Under the pieces are notes generated by a model, which made no database searches, was not told the origin of the DNA, and saw only the letters and a program-made list of their open reading frames with translations. 64,000 nucleotides of DNA from [Clostridium] viride DSM 6836 (GTDB lineage Bacteria > Bacillota > Clostridia > Oscillospirales > Oscillospiraceae): assembly GCA_000620945.1 (NCBI GenBank), contig JHZO01000004.1, positions 372,001 through 436,000 of the forward strand. The letters are read 5' to 3'. Positions 26,707 through 36,851 of this stretch are shown here, one piece after another (within the stretch, counting starts at the first letter, position 1; each line of letters starts with the position of its first letter). The position numbers and the translations under genes were made by a program.

Positions 26707-26740
26707 ATCGTGTGTAGACTTGCTGTTTGATGGTCTAGCA

Positions 26741-28132
26741 CTATTTCCACTTGCGTTTGAGTTTCAATGCTTCTTGAATATATCCCCAAACGGACACGGG
26801 AGACATAATGACCTGATACCCTATAACAAAGAGGAAAAAGCCAATCAAGTTTTTACGAATCTTTAAGTGCAGATGCTGAAAAACATGCTTCTGATAAAGA
26901 TACAAGATAGCATAACTGGCCAAGGTGAGAGGAAGCACCAAGAGCGTCATCACTCCAACAATCCAATGGATACCAAAGAAGGCCAAGACCAATCCAGGTA
27001 GCCAGAAAATGGTGAAGGAAAGATCCAGATAGGGCATGACCAAGTTAATGGCCGTGAGGTACTTTGTATAGGGCTGGGGCTGGTGCCAAGGCTTTACTTC
27101 CTTGAGTGCCTCAATCATCCCTCTTGCCCAGCGAGAGCGTTGTTTGGCAAACGCTTTCCAAGTGGTGGGTACATCGGTAAACGCAACGGCTAAGGGCTCA
27201 AAATAAATTTTCCAACCATGTTTTAATAGTTTCCAAGTCAGAACTATGTCTTCTCCGATGGCATCCGGCCAGCCACCGACCGCAATCAAATTCTCTGTTC
27301 TGTAGATGCTATAGGCACCCTGTGCGACAAGCGTTCCTTGATAGAGTCCTTGCAAGCGTTTGATGGATGCAATCCCTAAGAAGTAATCCCATTCTTGGAT
27401 TCGGGTCTTCAGGTTTTCGCGGCTGTTCCGCACGAGAACAGACCCTGCCACCGCGCACACTTCCTCAGGTGCACTATGGATGCGGGCCACCAGATAGCGA
27501 ATGGCGGACTTATGTAGGAGAGTATCGGCATCCAAGGTGATGACTAAAGGAGTTTCCGTCACCTTCAAGGCCGCATTCAGGGCATTGAATTTGCCGGGCT
27601 TTTCTTCGCGGAGAACCTCCACATTTAACCCAAACTCCATCCCTGCTGAGCGGGCCACGCTTCCGGTTTCATCGGTAGAAGCATTGTCAATGACAAACAC
27701 CTTAATGTAGCCCGTATAGTCCTGGGACGCAATGTAGCGCAAGGTATCCCGGATGGCATGCTCTTCGTTCCGGGCAGCCACTAACACAGTCACGGAATCT
27801 GTGGGGTATTCCGTATGAAAGGGCGGTTGCCGATCCAACAACAGTCCCACAACCAAAAAGGCATTGAGATAGCCAGGGATGTAGGCTATGCCTGTGATGA
27901 TGAGGATGGCACCTGGCATGGTAACAACCTGGGAAAAATCATGGAGCCAGGGCAGGGAAAGGACAATGGAAAGAAGCATCCAAATTGCCGCAAATCCGTG
28001 GGAGATCACGAACTTAGCCTTGACGGAAAGGTAGGGTTTTGTGCTCTGCCTCTTCGTTACGGGCGATTGGGTTTCCGCAGAAGCGGCATGCCCGGGTAGA
28101 GTAGCAGTCGTTTCGTTTGTTGTCATTTGCAT
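26741..28132 (-). CDS. Membrane glycosyltransferase, family 2 (PgaC/IcaA-like processive type)
   Basis: 463 residues with two N-terminal membrane helices (about 40-65, 72-98), a cytoplasmic GT-A domain and two to three C-terminal helices. The domain has DNAST (149-153), the metal-binding DAD (201-203), ED (294-295) and QRSRW (331-335), the motif set of processive beta-glycosyltransferases such as poly-N-acetylglucosamine, hyaluronan and cellulose synthases. It therefore probably builds and exports a polysaccharide. No deacetylase or accessory gene is adjacent, so the product is unknown. AAAGGTGAT precedes the ATG. Confidence 0.85.
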   Translation of the reverse strand: MQMTTNETTATLPGHAASAETQSPVTKRQSTKPYLSVKAKFVISHGFAAIWMLLSIVLSLPWLHDFSQVVTMPGAILIITGIAYIPGYLNAFLVVGLLLDRQPPFHTEYPTDSVTVLVAARNEEHAIRDTLRYIASQDYTGYIKVFVIDNASTDETGSVARSAGMEFGLNVEVLREEKPGKFNALNAALKVTETPLVITLDADTLLHKSAIRYLVARIHSAPEEVCAVAGSVLVRNSRENLKTRIQEWDYFLGIASIKRLQGLYQGTLVAQGAYSIYRTENLIAVGGWPDAIGEDIVLTWKLLKHGWKIYFEPLAVAFTDVPTTWKAFAKQRSRWARGMIEALKEVKPWHQPQPYTKYLTAINLVMPYLDLSFTIFWLPGLVLAFFGIHWIVGVMTLLVLPLTLASYAILYLYQKHVFQHLHLKIRKNLIGFFLFVIGYQVIMSPVSVWGYIQEALKLKRKWK

Positions 28133-28265
28133 GATATCACCTTTGTGTTCGTTTATCCTTGGTCAATCATAGCATGGGAGTGCATTCATTGTAAGTTGCA
28201 GTAATTACCAAATGCGGATTCCTGGGCTGCTGATTCCCGGCTTCTCCATTATCGGTATTCTATTA

Positions 28266-29873
28266 TCAATCTAATAGGAGCTTCTCAGAGGAGAGAACCA
28301 AAATATCGTGTTCGAGTAAGACCGTATCGCCGTTGGGAATAATAATTTCTTCCCCCCGTCGAATGAGGATCACCAATTCTTCCATTTGTGAGAGATTGGA
28401 GATGGTTTTTTCAATCAAATCACTTCCGTGTTCCAGTTTCTTTTCATACAGCTGCATTTGATTCATCTTGTAGCTCGACATGCCGCTCAAGATTAACGTG
28501 TCGTTGCATTGTAGCGTCGTTTTTCCATTGGGAACGATTCGTTCCGCTCCACGAATTAATAGAATCAGTAAGGAATTGGGAGGCAGGGTAAGCTCACGAA
28601 TTTCCTTACCAATCCATTCATGGGAAGGGGGGATAGTAAACTGAATGAATTGCACGGGGAGTTCATCAATGTAGTCATTAAAGGTTTTCATAACGTCGGA
28701 ATCCTGGTCGGTCATGTCCAGCTTCTTCGCTAGATGAGGAAGAAAAGTTCCTTGCAGCAATAAGGAGAAGAGAACGATAAAAAAGACGATATGAAAGATA
28801 TCATTATCATGGATGGCGGGATGGGTTACCACCATGGTGGAGAACACGATGGAGGCGGCCCCTCGCAATCCGGACCATGATACCAGCAACTTTTGACGCA
28901 AGTCACTTCGAAAGGGGGAAAGGATGGCAAAGACAGTGATTGGGCGGGCAATAAAGGTTAAGAATAAAGCGATGCAAAGAGAAATTAAGGCAACCTCCGG
29001 CAGCTGGGAAGGGAAGGAGAGCAAACCCAGCAAGAAGAAAAGTAGCATCTGCATGAGTCCGGTGATGCCATCAAAAAAATGCACCAGCTCCAGCTTATTG
29101 TTGATGCGCTGATTGCCCAGAAAAATACCGGTAATGTACGTGCTTAAGTAGCCATTGCCGTGAAAGAGGGTCGGAAGGGAAAAGGAGATGATGGCAATGG
29201 AGACCATAAAGATTGCATAAAAGCCAGAGGACGAAATGGTAAAACGTTTTAAGAATAGCATCGTAAGAATGCCAATGCCAAATCCAAAGAGTATGCCGAA
29301 GACAATTTGCGCAAACAGCATGTAATAAAACGATCCAGTTGACATGCTATTGGATGCGAGAGAAAGCAGGATGATGGTCAGCATGTAGGAAAAGGGGTCG
29401 TTACTTCCGCTTTCAATCTCCAGTAAGGACGCTGTCTTAAACCGCAAGTTAAGTCGCTTTGAACGTAAAATAGAGAACACCGAAGCCGCATCGGTGGAGC
29501 TAATGACGGCGCCAATCAGAAAGCTTTCTAGCAGGCTAATCTTTAACACAAAGTGGCAAAACAAACCTACAAGCCCTGCGGTCATCACCGTACCTAGAGA
29601 GGAAAGACAAATGGCTTTTACAGCAACGGGTTTGGCCTCATTCCACTTTGTTCCGAATCCACCGTAAAACATGATGAAGATCAGCGCCGCGGAACAAAGT
29701 TTCTCGGCTAGGATAAAGTTGTCGAAAGGTATTTTAAACAGTCCGTCCGAACCAACCAGCATGCCGAGTAAGATAAATGAAAGCAGCATAGGCATACCAA
29801 TTTTGCTGGAAACCTTGTTTAAAATAATACAGGCAATCATCAGTAAGCCTGCAATGAGCAAGAATCCACTCAA
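28266..29873 (-). CDS. Cation/proton antiporter, CPA1 (CvrA/NhaP2-like) with two C-terminal RCK_C-type domains
   Basis: 535 residues. About 12 membrane helices cover residues 1-385, including the ion-path segment SSTDAASVFS (about 125-134) and ESGSNDPFS (about 152-160) with the conserved acidic residues of monovalent cation/proton antiporters. The C-terminal ~150 residues contain two tandem TrkA-C-like segments, each with a GxE..IPNG core, as in K+/H+ antiporters of the CvrA/NhaP2 group, which can bind regulatory nucleotides. GGAGG lies eight bases before the TTG at 29873, which is preferred over the TTG at 29888 that overlaps it. Likely exports K+ or Na+. Confidence 0.88.
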   Translation of the reverse strand: MSGFLLIAGLLMIACIILNKVSSKIGMPMLLSFILLGMLVGSDGLFKIPFDNFILAEKLCSAALIFIMFYGGFGTKWNEAKPVAVKAICLSSLGTVMTAGLVGLFCHFVLKISLLESFLIGAVISSTDAASVFSILRSKRLNLRFKTASLLEIESGSNDPFSYMLTIILLSLASNSMSTGSFYYMLFAQIVFGILFGFGIGILTMLFLKRFTISSSGFYAIFMVSIAIISFSLPTLFHGNGYLSTYITGIFLGNQRINNKLELVHFFDGITGLMQMLLFFLLGLLSFPSQLPEVALISLCIALFLTFIARPITVFAILSPFRSDLRQKLLVSWSGLRGAASIVFSTMVVTHPAIHDNDIFHIVFFIVLFSLLLQGTFLPHLAKKLDMTDQDSDVMKTFNDYIDELPVQFIQFTIPPSHEWIGKEIRELTLPPNSLLILLIRGAERIVPNGKTTLQCNDTLILSGMSSYKMNQMQLYEKKLEHGSDLIEKTISNLSQMEELVILIRRGEEIIIPNGDTVLLEHDILVLSSEKLLLD

Positions 29874-29926
29874 ATAACATCCCTCCAAGTCACAATTGGT
29901 TCCAAGGGGTCAATAATACAAGGAAT

Positions 29927-29948
29927 TTGTGTTATTAGTATAACACAA
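29927..29948 (-). promoter_or_regulatory. Operator-like palindrome over the -10 box of the antiporter promoter
   Basis: TTGTGTTA-TTAGTA-TAACACAA is a perfect 8-base inverted repeat with a 6-base centre. On the minus strand it contains TGTTATACT, an extended -10 (29942-29937), about 65 bases before the start codon. A repressor bound here would block the promoter. Confidence 0.55.
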
Positions 29949-30138
29949 CTTTTTTGTTTAGAAAAGAATGAAATGCATGCAAATTTTTAACTTTCGATAG
30001 GAAAAAGCTAAAATGACTCATGGTGTGGTGGGTTATTAGGGCGTGGCGAAACGTATCCCAAACGGAAATTCTAGCAAGCTTCCTGTACTCTAACATCGGA
30101 ATCAACCCAAGATCATACAATGAAACGAGGTGATGGTG

Positions 30139-30315
30139 TTGATACAATATACGGTTAAGCAAGGCGATACTCTGGAAACCATTTCAAATTATTATCAGGT
30201 AAGTCCGGAGCGCATCTTATCCCACAACCACAAATTAAGCAAGCAACCTCTTCCAGTCGGAATGCGGTTGATCATCCCAACGGTAAAGCAAGGCATAAAT
30301 AATCGTTCCGAATAA
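30139..30315 (+). CDS. Small single-LysM-domain protein
   Basis: 58 residues made of one LysM domain (IQYTVKQGDTLETIS at 2-16) and a short basic tail. LysM binds N-acetylglucosamine-containing glycans such as peptidoglycan. No signal peptide, so it may be a spore-coat component, since spore proteins are made inside the mother cell. The TTG at 30139 follows GAGGTGAT with ideal spacing; ATG at 30133 overlaps that site. The terminator downstream is shared with the convergent surface-protein gene. Confidence 0.75.
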   Translation: MIQYTVKQGDTLETISNYYQVSPERILSHNHKLSKQPLPVGMRLIIPTVKQGINNRSE

Positions 30316-30350
30316 GTCCAATTTGAATGAAATGCTACAAACCTAGAACG

Positions 30351-30391
30351 AGAAAAGACCTCGGGCCGATTCAGGCACCGAGGTCTTTTCT
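30351..30391 (+). terminator. Bidirectional terminator
   Basis: Perfect 14-base stem AGAAAAGACCTCGG/CCGAGGTCTTTTCT with a 13-base loop, between the LysM gene and the convergent SLH pseudogene. Confidence 0.9.
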
Positions 30392-30447
30392 TGGTAAGGT
30401 CATTCTTTGTTAAGTTCACTGCGTTTGCATGCCGTCACGAAGCTTAC

Positions 30448-33400
30448 TTATTGATCCGAATCCTCATAGTATGCCTTGTCGAACCAGACCTTGTTCTGGT
30501 TGACGGCTGTCCAACGCTCCGAATCCGAAGGAGTTTGTCGGGTGTACTCATGGGAATTGGTGGCCTCGATGACTGTATGGTAGTACCAGGCAGAGGGGTC
30601 ATTGTCTGGCCACCTGACGTAGCCCGTGATCAAGCCGGATTCCTCCACTCTGCGGTTGAGCATCCGATTGAGGATGGTCATGGCTTCGGCTCGGGTGATC
30701 CGTCTGTTTGGCTGAAAGCTTCCGTCCGGATATCCGCTGAGCCAACCGTTTGCCACTGCAGTCATCACATACTCATAGGCCCAGTGATCCGAGCGGATGT
30801 CGGTAAAGGGAGTATTGTCATGGGGTACGGCGGCAACAAAGCGTGCGGCCATGGCGACGAATTCAGCACGGGTAATGGCTTGGTTTCCTCCAAAGGTGCC
30901 ATCCTGATAGCCAGTAATATACTTGCCCTTTGCCATACTAGACACCGCTTTGTTATACCAGAGGGATTCCGTCACGTCACGGAATGAGTTCTCTTTGGTG
31001 AAAATGGCGTCCCGTCGCTGGGGAGTGAGAAGACGATAGAAGGCGGTGCTGACTTCCGCACGGGTGATGTTGTTGTTGGGATGAACCTTGCCATCCTGAT
31101 AACCAATGATATACGCCAGGTGATTCACCGAATCCAAATCCGTTGGGGTACTATTTTTCGCGTTTTTGATCGTCACCGTTTGGTTACCACCTGGATACTT
31201 CACCTCGATTGGTGTTCCACTTAACACATACCCGGAGGGGGAAAGCGTTTCCCGCAAGGTGTAGGTTCCAGCCGATAAGCCGCTAAGGGTAAAAGTCCCG
31301 TTAGCACCTGTGGTGTAGGTGCCAACCAAAGAACCATCCGCTCTCTTTAACTCAAATTGTGCACCAGCGAGGGTCACACCGGTGGAAGCGTCGGTTTTTA
31401 GAATGGTGAGCTCTGAGCGGGAGGAGCCTCCTCCGCCACCACCGCCTTGGGCTTTTTGCCAAAGGAGTCGGAATGGACTGAACGAATCCACGGTAAATAG
31501 GATCCCATGTTGCAACTTGGTGAGGGTTACCTCTTCCAAGGTGGTATTGCTCCAATCCGTTCCAAAGGTATCCACCGAGCGTTTGATCTCTGGAAAATGA
31601 AACAGCTTAAAGCTGGTGTTTTGGTCGGTTCCAGCGGGATAGGGGAAGAATACCGTGGTCGGCACCGGATCCATGCTTCCCGCTTGAATGGGATGGACCA
31701 GAGAGTTGCCGTTGGCATAGTTCACCAGATCCAGGAAGAACATCGTATTCTGGTTATAGTCCGATTCCTGCGGCCATCCCAGCGAGAACTTGGTTGGGGG
31801 TAGGAAGGCTTTTTTGGTATGGACGAGGGGCCAAGCGGTTCTGAATGGTCAATACTTTATCAGGTTGGGATTCATTGAGCGTAACCTCATACAGATCATC
31901 GCCGATGTCTGTTGCTACGTTATCATAGATCATGGCGGTGCCAGAAATGGAACCATAAATTTTGCTACCGCTGTCTGCGCCAATCCCGCCTCCAAACAGG
32001 GCGCGATTCTTGGTGATGGTTCCGCCGGTCATGCGCAGGGAGAGAGAGCAGTAACAGCAGTTGGAGATGCCGCCTCCATTGGTTCCCGCGGTGTTTCTGG
32101 CAATCAGCCCGCCCCTCATATCCATGGCAGAGCAGCCTAACCACACGCCACCGCCCTCCTCCTGGGCATCGTTGTCGGTGATTTCCCCGCCGTAGAACAG
32201 GAAGGGGACATGCCCGGCATCGTTACAGTCCTCACAGGCTAAATTGGTGTCTTTGCTGTCAAAGCCGTGGTCACCGCAACCCAGGGTTACGCCGCCGCCG
32301 TTGCCGGCCGGCGCAGAGTTGTTATAAATTTTGCCGCCATACATATAAAAGCTGGAAAAAACTCTGTACTTGCTGTCCATGGCAACCCCGCCGCCTGCAC
32401 TCAGACAGGAGGAGCTATCACTGAGTGCGGTATTCTCGGTAATTTCGCCTCCATACATATAAAATTCCACGGTATTATATTCGTTGGAAGCCTCATCTTT
32501 TTCAGGGATTGCACAGTAGACTCCGCCGCCGCTTTCGGCCTGATTGTTCCGAAGGATGGTGCCATCGTACATTTTTAGCGTGCCTGCATTGGAAATCCCT
32601 CCGCCACTGATGGCTTGATATCCCCATTTCGTATTAATATTGTTTTGGATGAGGGTATTAGTCACTTCCAAGGTGGCATAGGAAGTGACGTGAACGGCTG
32701 CAGCCTCACTGGAAATCTCCTTCCCGTCTAGCACAATCCCATCCAGGGAGACCAAGATCGGATTCTCTTTTGTGCCCTGAACGGTCAGAAGAGATTCTGT
32801 AGTTAAGCCATCCGTTCGGATCAATCCTGAGCCATTTTGCGAGGTGATGCTACAGGAGTAGTCCACCGTCAAGGAAGTATCCATTGCAATGTCGGCCCCA
32901 AGGCAAATGACGCTTTGTTGCTCACCAAGAGCCTCCATGAACTCATCATAGGTGGTAACCACTTGAGCATAGGAAGCGGTGAGGGTCAGATTGGACTGAA
33001 CCTTGGTTTCTCCGGATACTGCTTGTTGGTTTTCATCGACCCACTGATAAAACAGGGGGTCGTCTACGAGAAAGCCGGGCACCTCCTTCAATGGGGTATT
33101 AATCAAAACAGTTTCCTGTGTGGTTTCGTTCTGATTGATTAAAGGTGACGGTAAAGCTTTGATCGGCATATACCGCATAGAGCTTGGTGTCCTCGCTCAA
33201 CTCGGAAAGATCGGTGATCTGCTGACCCTCCGCCGTAACCCAGTAGAGGAATGGAGAGCCGTTTTCCTTGTTTTCCGGATCTGGGGGAAAGGTAAGCTCC
33301 CACGCAGGACCGGTTGCCTGGTGATATTGGGTGTCCCCGGTATAAAAGGTAATGGTCATGGTCTTTGGGGAAAACGTAATGGTATTCGCACCATTCCAAT

Positions 33401-34525
33401 CGACTTCCTCTGGGGAGCACCAATACCCGGGCTGCACCTTAATTTGGCCATTGTTGGTAATCATGCTAGACACTTCCGTAAGTTCGGAGGTGAACGTAGC
33501 ACTTTTCATGTTCACGGTTCCGTAGTTGTCCAGTAGAGTACTAAGGGCGGAAAGGAACCATTGTTAATGTTCAATACGGAGCTTTCATCCACCATGATGG
33601 CAGTATTCTCTTGTTCCATGGCAAAGGTGCCACCGTTGATCTCAGCCACCGCACCGGAATGAAGGTAAAGTAAGTTGCCGCTACTATAATCTTCGGACTC
33701 TTGGACGGTAAAGGTTCCGCCATTGACCGTCAGGCGTGCGTTCTTTCCGCTTTTTAGAAAAAAAAGGTCGCCATGGGAGGTAAAGCTACCGTCCTCCACC
33801 AGGACCGTTCCATGGCTATAATTATCAGTGGTAAAATAAAACAGATCATCGGTTGCAAGGAAGGTACCATTTTGGATGGTGACCTGGCCGGCTATGTTGT
33901 CAAAGCCATACCGGCCTTCCGAAGCATCAAAGGTGCCATCTTGGATGAGCACCTCACCAGAGCCGTAAGTATCGCTGACAAAGCTATGGCCACAGGTAAA
34001 CGTTCCGTCCTCTACCCTTAGCTGCCCATATAACTCATTGACAAGGCTCCCGGACAAGGTATAGGTTCCATCCAGAATCGTCAGCGAGCATTCGCTTGGA
34101 AGGGTATACATAAAGTTGTTGGCATTGGTTAATGTACCATTCTTGAGAATGATATGGGTGTTGGAAGGGGTGTCGCTCAAAGCAAACACGTCATCTCCGC
34201 TGCAATCTAAGGTATAGCCGTTTAAATCCAAGGTAATTTCCCACTCATTACCGAGACTGATCGCGCCACTGATGGTCGTATCGTTCGTAAGGGTAATGGT
34301 ATTTGAGGCGGGATTGGACTCGTCCGACTGAATTTCATAGGTTTCACCCGAGATCACAACGGCCTCCAATGCCTCCTTTAGGGTATCATACTCGGCGTAA
34401 GAACTGGATCGTTGTGCAACGTGGGGTTTCTCTTTTGCCTCAGATGCCCAGACAGACATGGGTATCATGTTGAGCAAGATTAGAGCACAAAGAAGAAGGG
34501 ATAACAAGCGATATCCTTTTTTCAT
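30448..34525 (-). pseudogene. Large SLH-domain surface protein, interrupted by three frameshifts
   Basis: Reads as one protein of about 1350 residues when three frame changes are ignored. Start ATG at 34525 with AAAGGAGAG; signal peptide with hydrophobic core LLSLLLCALILLNM and cut near VWASEA. Parts in order: beta-helix-like repeats with NGTF/DGTF/GGTF steps (34525-33530), a short linker with a Listeria-Bacteroides-type segment (to about 33130), Gly-Gly-Gly repeats with GGEITxN and GGGV steps typical of polymorphic surface beta-helices (to 31815), a seven-Gly linker, one Cna-B/SpaA-like beta domain (about 31410-31150), and three SLH domains (to 30448) that would bind wall polymers. Frame breaks lie near 33545, 33130 and 31810; the last sits at an A6 run. 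Either a recent pseudogene or sequence errors. Confidence 0.75.
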
Positions 34526-34775
34526 AAAACTCTCCTTTCGATTTTGTGGAAACCGTTCCCTTTTCATGGGAACAGGACTTACATAACGCGTCACCACCTA
34601 GTATGGATGCTATCATACTGGAGCGGTCTTCGGAGTTTTGATGGTATGAATGGTCGTTTTTTTCGGACGAAATGCATTTGCCTTCTTGAGGGGGAAGAGT
34701 CAGTGCTTACTCATTGCGATTAGGGTTGACCGGTGGAAGAAAGGCTGTGGGCATACTACAAAGCACATTAGAAAA

Positions 34776-34815
34776 AGAACCCTGAGAATCGTTAAGATTC
34801 CCAGGGTTCTTTGTT
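34776..34815 (+). terminator. Hairpin terminator with no obvious gene
   Basis: Near-perfect 15-base stem (AGAACCCTGAGAATC with GATTCCCAGGGTTCT) followed by TTGTTT; T-rich on the minus strand too. The 375-base gap 34526-34900 contains no gene that I can support, so this is an orphan terminator or part of a small RNA. Confidence 0.7.
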
Positions 34816-34849
34816 TAGCGAACGACCTTTTTCCAAAAGAACTACCTTC

Positions 34850-34880
34850 TTGACACAATTCGTAGTGAAAATACTATACT
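34850..34880 (+). promoter_or_regulatory. Promoter of the first SH3-like paralogue
   Basis: TTGACA (34850-34855) followed by TACTAT (34872-34877, 16-base spacer) or TATACT (34875-34880, 19-base spacer). Confidence 0.6.
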
Positions 34881-34900
34881 TATACTAGGGAGGTGTTCCT

Positions 34901-35266
34901 TTGAATGAGCGAAGGTTTTACGCAGGAGAACTGGTGACTACCTTGGCAGATCGCAAAGATGTAACGAAAGGCTCGGTAGGAACAATCGTAGATCGGTGGG
35001 CAGGAAACGTGTATGGCGTCGAAGACAAAGCTGGTCACTTCGACTGGTTTTTTGCCCACCACTTGGAGACGACCAATCCGTTAAAACATCAAATCCGTGA
35101 GGGAGATATCGTAAGGGTCATAACGGATGAACAAAGAGAGAGTGGAATCGGAGCAGGCGACTTGGTGCGAGTGATAAAAGCTGTAGAACAAATCAGTTAC
35201 TATCGGGTTTTAATCGATGACGCTCTCTACTGGTTTGGTTGGCTCGAGCTCGCTCCCTATCTTTAA
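34901..35266 (+). CDS. SH3-like two-half protein, paralogue A of a local four-gene family
   Basis: 121 residues, no signal peptide or membrane segment. Two similar halves each look like a small beta-barrel: half 1 with GELV...GSVGTIVDRW...VYGVEDKAGHFDW, half 2 with REGDIVRV...GDLVRVIKAV...YYRVLIDD...WF, ending in LELAPYL. Three related genes lie at 37347, 37824 and 38329. TTG start with GGGAGG seven bases before. The pattern GD.V...G..G.I..RW recalls KOW/SH3-type barrels that bind nucleic acid or glycans, but no known family was recognised. Neighbouring Cys-rich genes suggest spore-coat context. Confidence 0.75.
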   Translation: MNERRFYAGELVTTLADRKDVTKGSVGTIVDRWAGNVYGVEDKAGHFDWFFAHHLETTNPLKHQIREGDIVRVITDEQRESGIGAGDLVRVIKAVEQISYYRVLIDDALYWFGWLELAPYL

Positions 35267-35384
35267 TGCTGCTCACTCACGAGGGAGCGTTTCCTTGCCA
35301 AGGGGCAAATTAGGCGCTGCCCTCATAGTATGCTATTACGACAGATTTCACATAGCATACATACCGTAGAAGGGAGGGTATACT

Positions 35385-35573
35385 ATGTGTCCTGATCGTG
35401 TATGGTTTAATCCTTGGGAAGATCCCGAGACGAGTCCTTGGAGAAATATTTGGGACGAAGATTTCTGGAACAACTGTGTCCTAGGGAACCGGGAGAATGG
35501 CGACCGACGGAATCAAGGTGCTTGCAATCGGTGCCGATGCTGTTGCTGTGGTTGCTGCAATCGCTGTCGGTAA
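35385..35573 (+). CDS. Small Cys-rich protein, probable spore-coat type
   Basis: 62 residues: an N-terminal Trp/Pro/Asp-rich part (WFNPWEDPE, WRNIWDEDFW) and a C-terminal tail with nine Cys within 16 residues (CNRCRCCCCGCC). Such tails are seen in spore-coat and exosporium proteins, where they crosslink. GGGAGGG lies before the ATG. A promoter-like CATAGCATA (35351-35359) fits the sigma-K -10 pattern CATANNNTA, but no -35 partner is clear. A perfect terminator follows. Confidence 0.65.
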   Translation: MCPDRVWFNPWEDPETSPWRNIWDEDFWNNCVLGNRENGDRRNQGACNRCRCCCCGCCNRCR

Positions 35574-35609
35574 CGATACCATGTCAAGGCTGGTTTTACT
35601 GGGCTAAAC

Positions 35610-35652
35610 AAAAAATTCCCCTTAGGCGATCCTAGCCTAAGGGGAATTTTTT
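35610..35652 (+). terminator. Bidirectional terminator, 18-base stem
   Basis: AAAAAATTCCCCTTAGGC pairs perfectly with 35635-35652; serves the Cys-rich gene and the convergent minus-strand gene. Confidence 0.93.
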
Positions 35653-35741
35653 CGGCAATGGCATGCCAAACGAAAGGAAAATCGCTTAGAGAAGTAAAAT
35701 GGCTATGTAAATTTTTACGAGAATATTGCCGTTTTTTAATG

Positions 35742-36254
35742 TTACGGTCGATAAGAAATGTTGTTGTTGCTTCCATTTTCTTCGCAAAGTAGACTGCCAA
35801 ACCCGCCGACCATTGCATCCAATCCGTCTGTCGCAATCTGAATACCTTCCCGGATGACTCGAATGCCCTCATCTCGATTGCCGGCACAAGTCGCTCGTAT
35901 CCCGATGCAGATTACCTGGATACCCGCTAGTATCGCATAGATACCATCTCGTACGCGTCTCAGTTCGCTGCCATCTAAATCACAGTATACGAATTTTAAG
36001 CATTTTATAATCTTACAGAGTGCTTGTTTTATGATGCAAATGCCTGTACAAATGTCCTGCTTGCCCTCACAGAAATGACGATTCACGATCTCTTCTAGGC
36101 CGGTATTGAGACAAGCGATGCCTTCCCGAATATCCTTGATGCCTTGGCAAATGGTATGAACCGCGTTATTTCTACGGGAGTAAGTGGAATTGTTGCATAG
36201 ACATCCACATTGATTGCGATTGGAACAGCAAAAACTTTGGTAATTACAACTCAT
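35742..36254 (-). CDS. Cys-rich helical protein, probable spore-surface component
   Basis: 170 residues from the ATG at 36254 (GAGAGG upstream). N-terminal ~30 residues hold many Cys (SFCCSNRNQCGCLC). The rest is built of repeated amphipathic helices with the recurring pattern I..GI..I..GI (GIKDIREGIACLNTG, GIQVICIGIRA, GIRVIREGIQIATDG), about 11 residues apart. No known family recognised. Cytoplasmic by sequence, consistent with spore-coat assembly in a mother cell, which is inferred from the Cys content and the neighbours. Confidence 0.65.
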   Translation of the reverse strand: MSCNYQSFCCSNRNQCGCLCNNSTYSRRNNAVHTICQGIKDIREGIACLNTGLEEIVNRHFCEGKQDICTGICIIKQALCKIIKCLKFVYCDLDGSELRRVRDGIYAILAGIQVICIGIRATCAGNRDEGIRVIREGIQIATDGLDAMVGGFGSLLCEENGSNNNISYRP

Positions 36255-36274
36255 AGCATACCTCTCTTTGTAAC

Positions 36275-36457
36275 TCATGCGCAGCAACAATTGGATACGC
36301 TTGCGGAGAGTACGTCGGAGAGCACGTCAGAGTTGTTATTGCGACAACATTTGCAGAAGATCAAACTGAGAATGATAATTCCAAAAATAGCTAAGCTTAT
36401 GACATTGCCTCCAACAATATTGCCTCCAGTAGTATTTCCCCCAAGTAGATCAAACAT
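36275..36457 (-). CDS. Small membrane protein with Gly/Asn-rich head and Cys-rich tail
   Basis: 60 residues from the ATG at 36457 (GAAGGTGA six bases upstream). A GGN-repeat head (GGNTTGGNIVGGN) leads into one membrane helix (about 20-36, SLAIFGIIILSLIF), then a Cys-rich tail (CKCC, CCCA). It lies 20 bases upstream of the Cys-rich helical gene in the same direction, so both are probably co-transcribed. Function unknown; small one-helix proteins of this type are common in sporulation gene sets. Confidence 0.65.
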   Translation of the reverse strand: MFDLLGGNTTGGNIVGGNVISLAIFGIIILSLIFCKCCRNNNSDVLSDVLSASVSNCCCA

Positions 36458-36591
36458 CAACATCACCTTCCTTAAATTGATACTAAGCTATTTTATGCTC
36501 AAATCGATTCCTTGCTCATACTGGACGTAAAAATATTCCTATTTCGAAAAGAAACTTAGTTCTATTCGGAAGTGGTACGATCATATAAAGA

Positions 36592-36635
36592 AAGCCGCCA
36601 GCCCAGGAGCGAACTCCAAGGTTGGCGGTTTTTGT
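36592..36635 (+). terminator. Hairpin terminator without an assigned gene
   Basis: GCCGCCAGCC pairs with GGTTGGCGG across a 16-base loop, then TTTTTGTTT. No plus-strand gene precedes it. Confidence 0.65.
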
Positions 36636-36851
36636 TTGGATCAATACTAGAAATGGGTGCTCTTCTGCTGTCGTTTTCGGACATTGCATCATACCATGGA
36701 ATAGAGGGAGAAGTTGGTTGCAAGCGAAAGAACTTGCCTAAAAAATGCACCCTCAGTATTTAAGAATTGTATATGGGAGCAGGTAACTGAAGTGGCTAAA
36801 CTACGATCATGCAATGTGGCAAGTCATGACCCAGTAGAGAGTAGGAGCTCA

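Noticed and set aside
33099-33178. Programmed frameshifting to join the surface-protein pieces
   Set aside because: Three separate shifts with no slippery heptamer plus pseudoknot were visible; decay or sequence error is simpler.
36562-36763. Overlapping 62-63-codon frames on both strands around 36.6 kb
   Set aside because: They are built on the terminator inverted repeat and lack ribosome sites.
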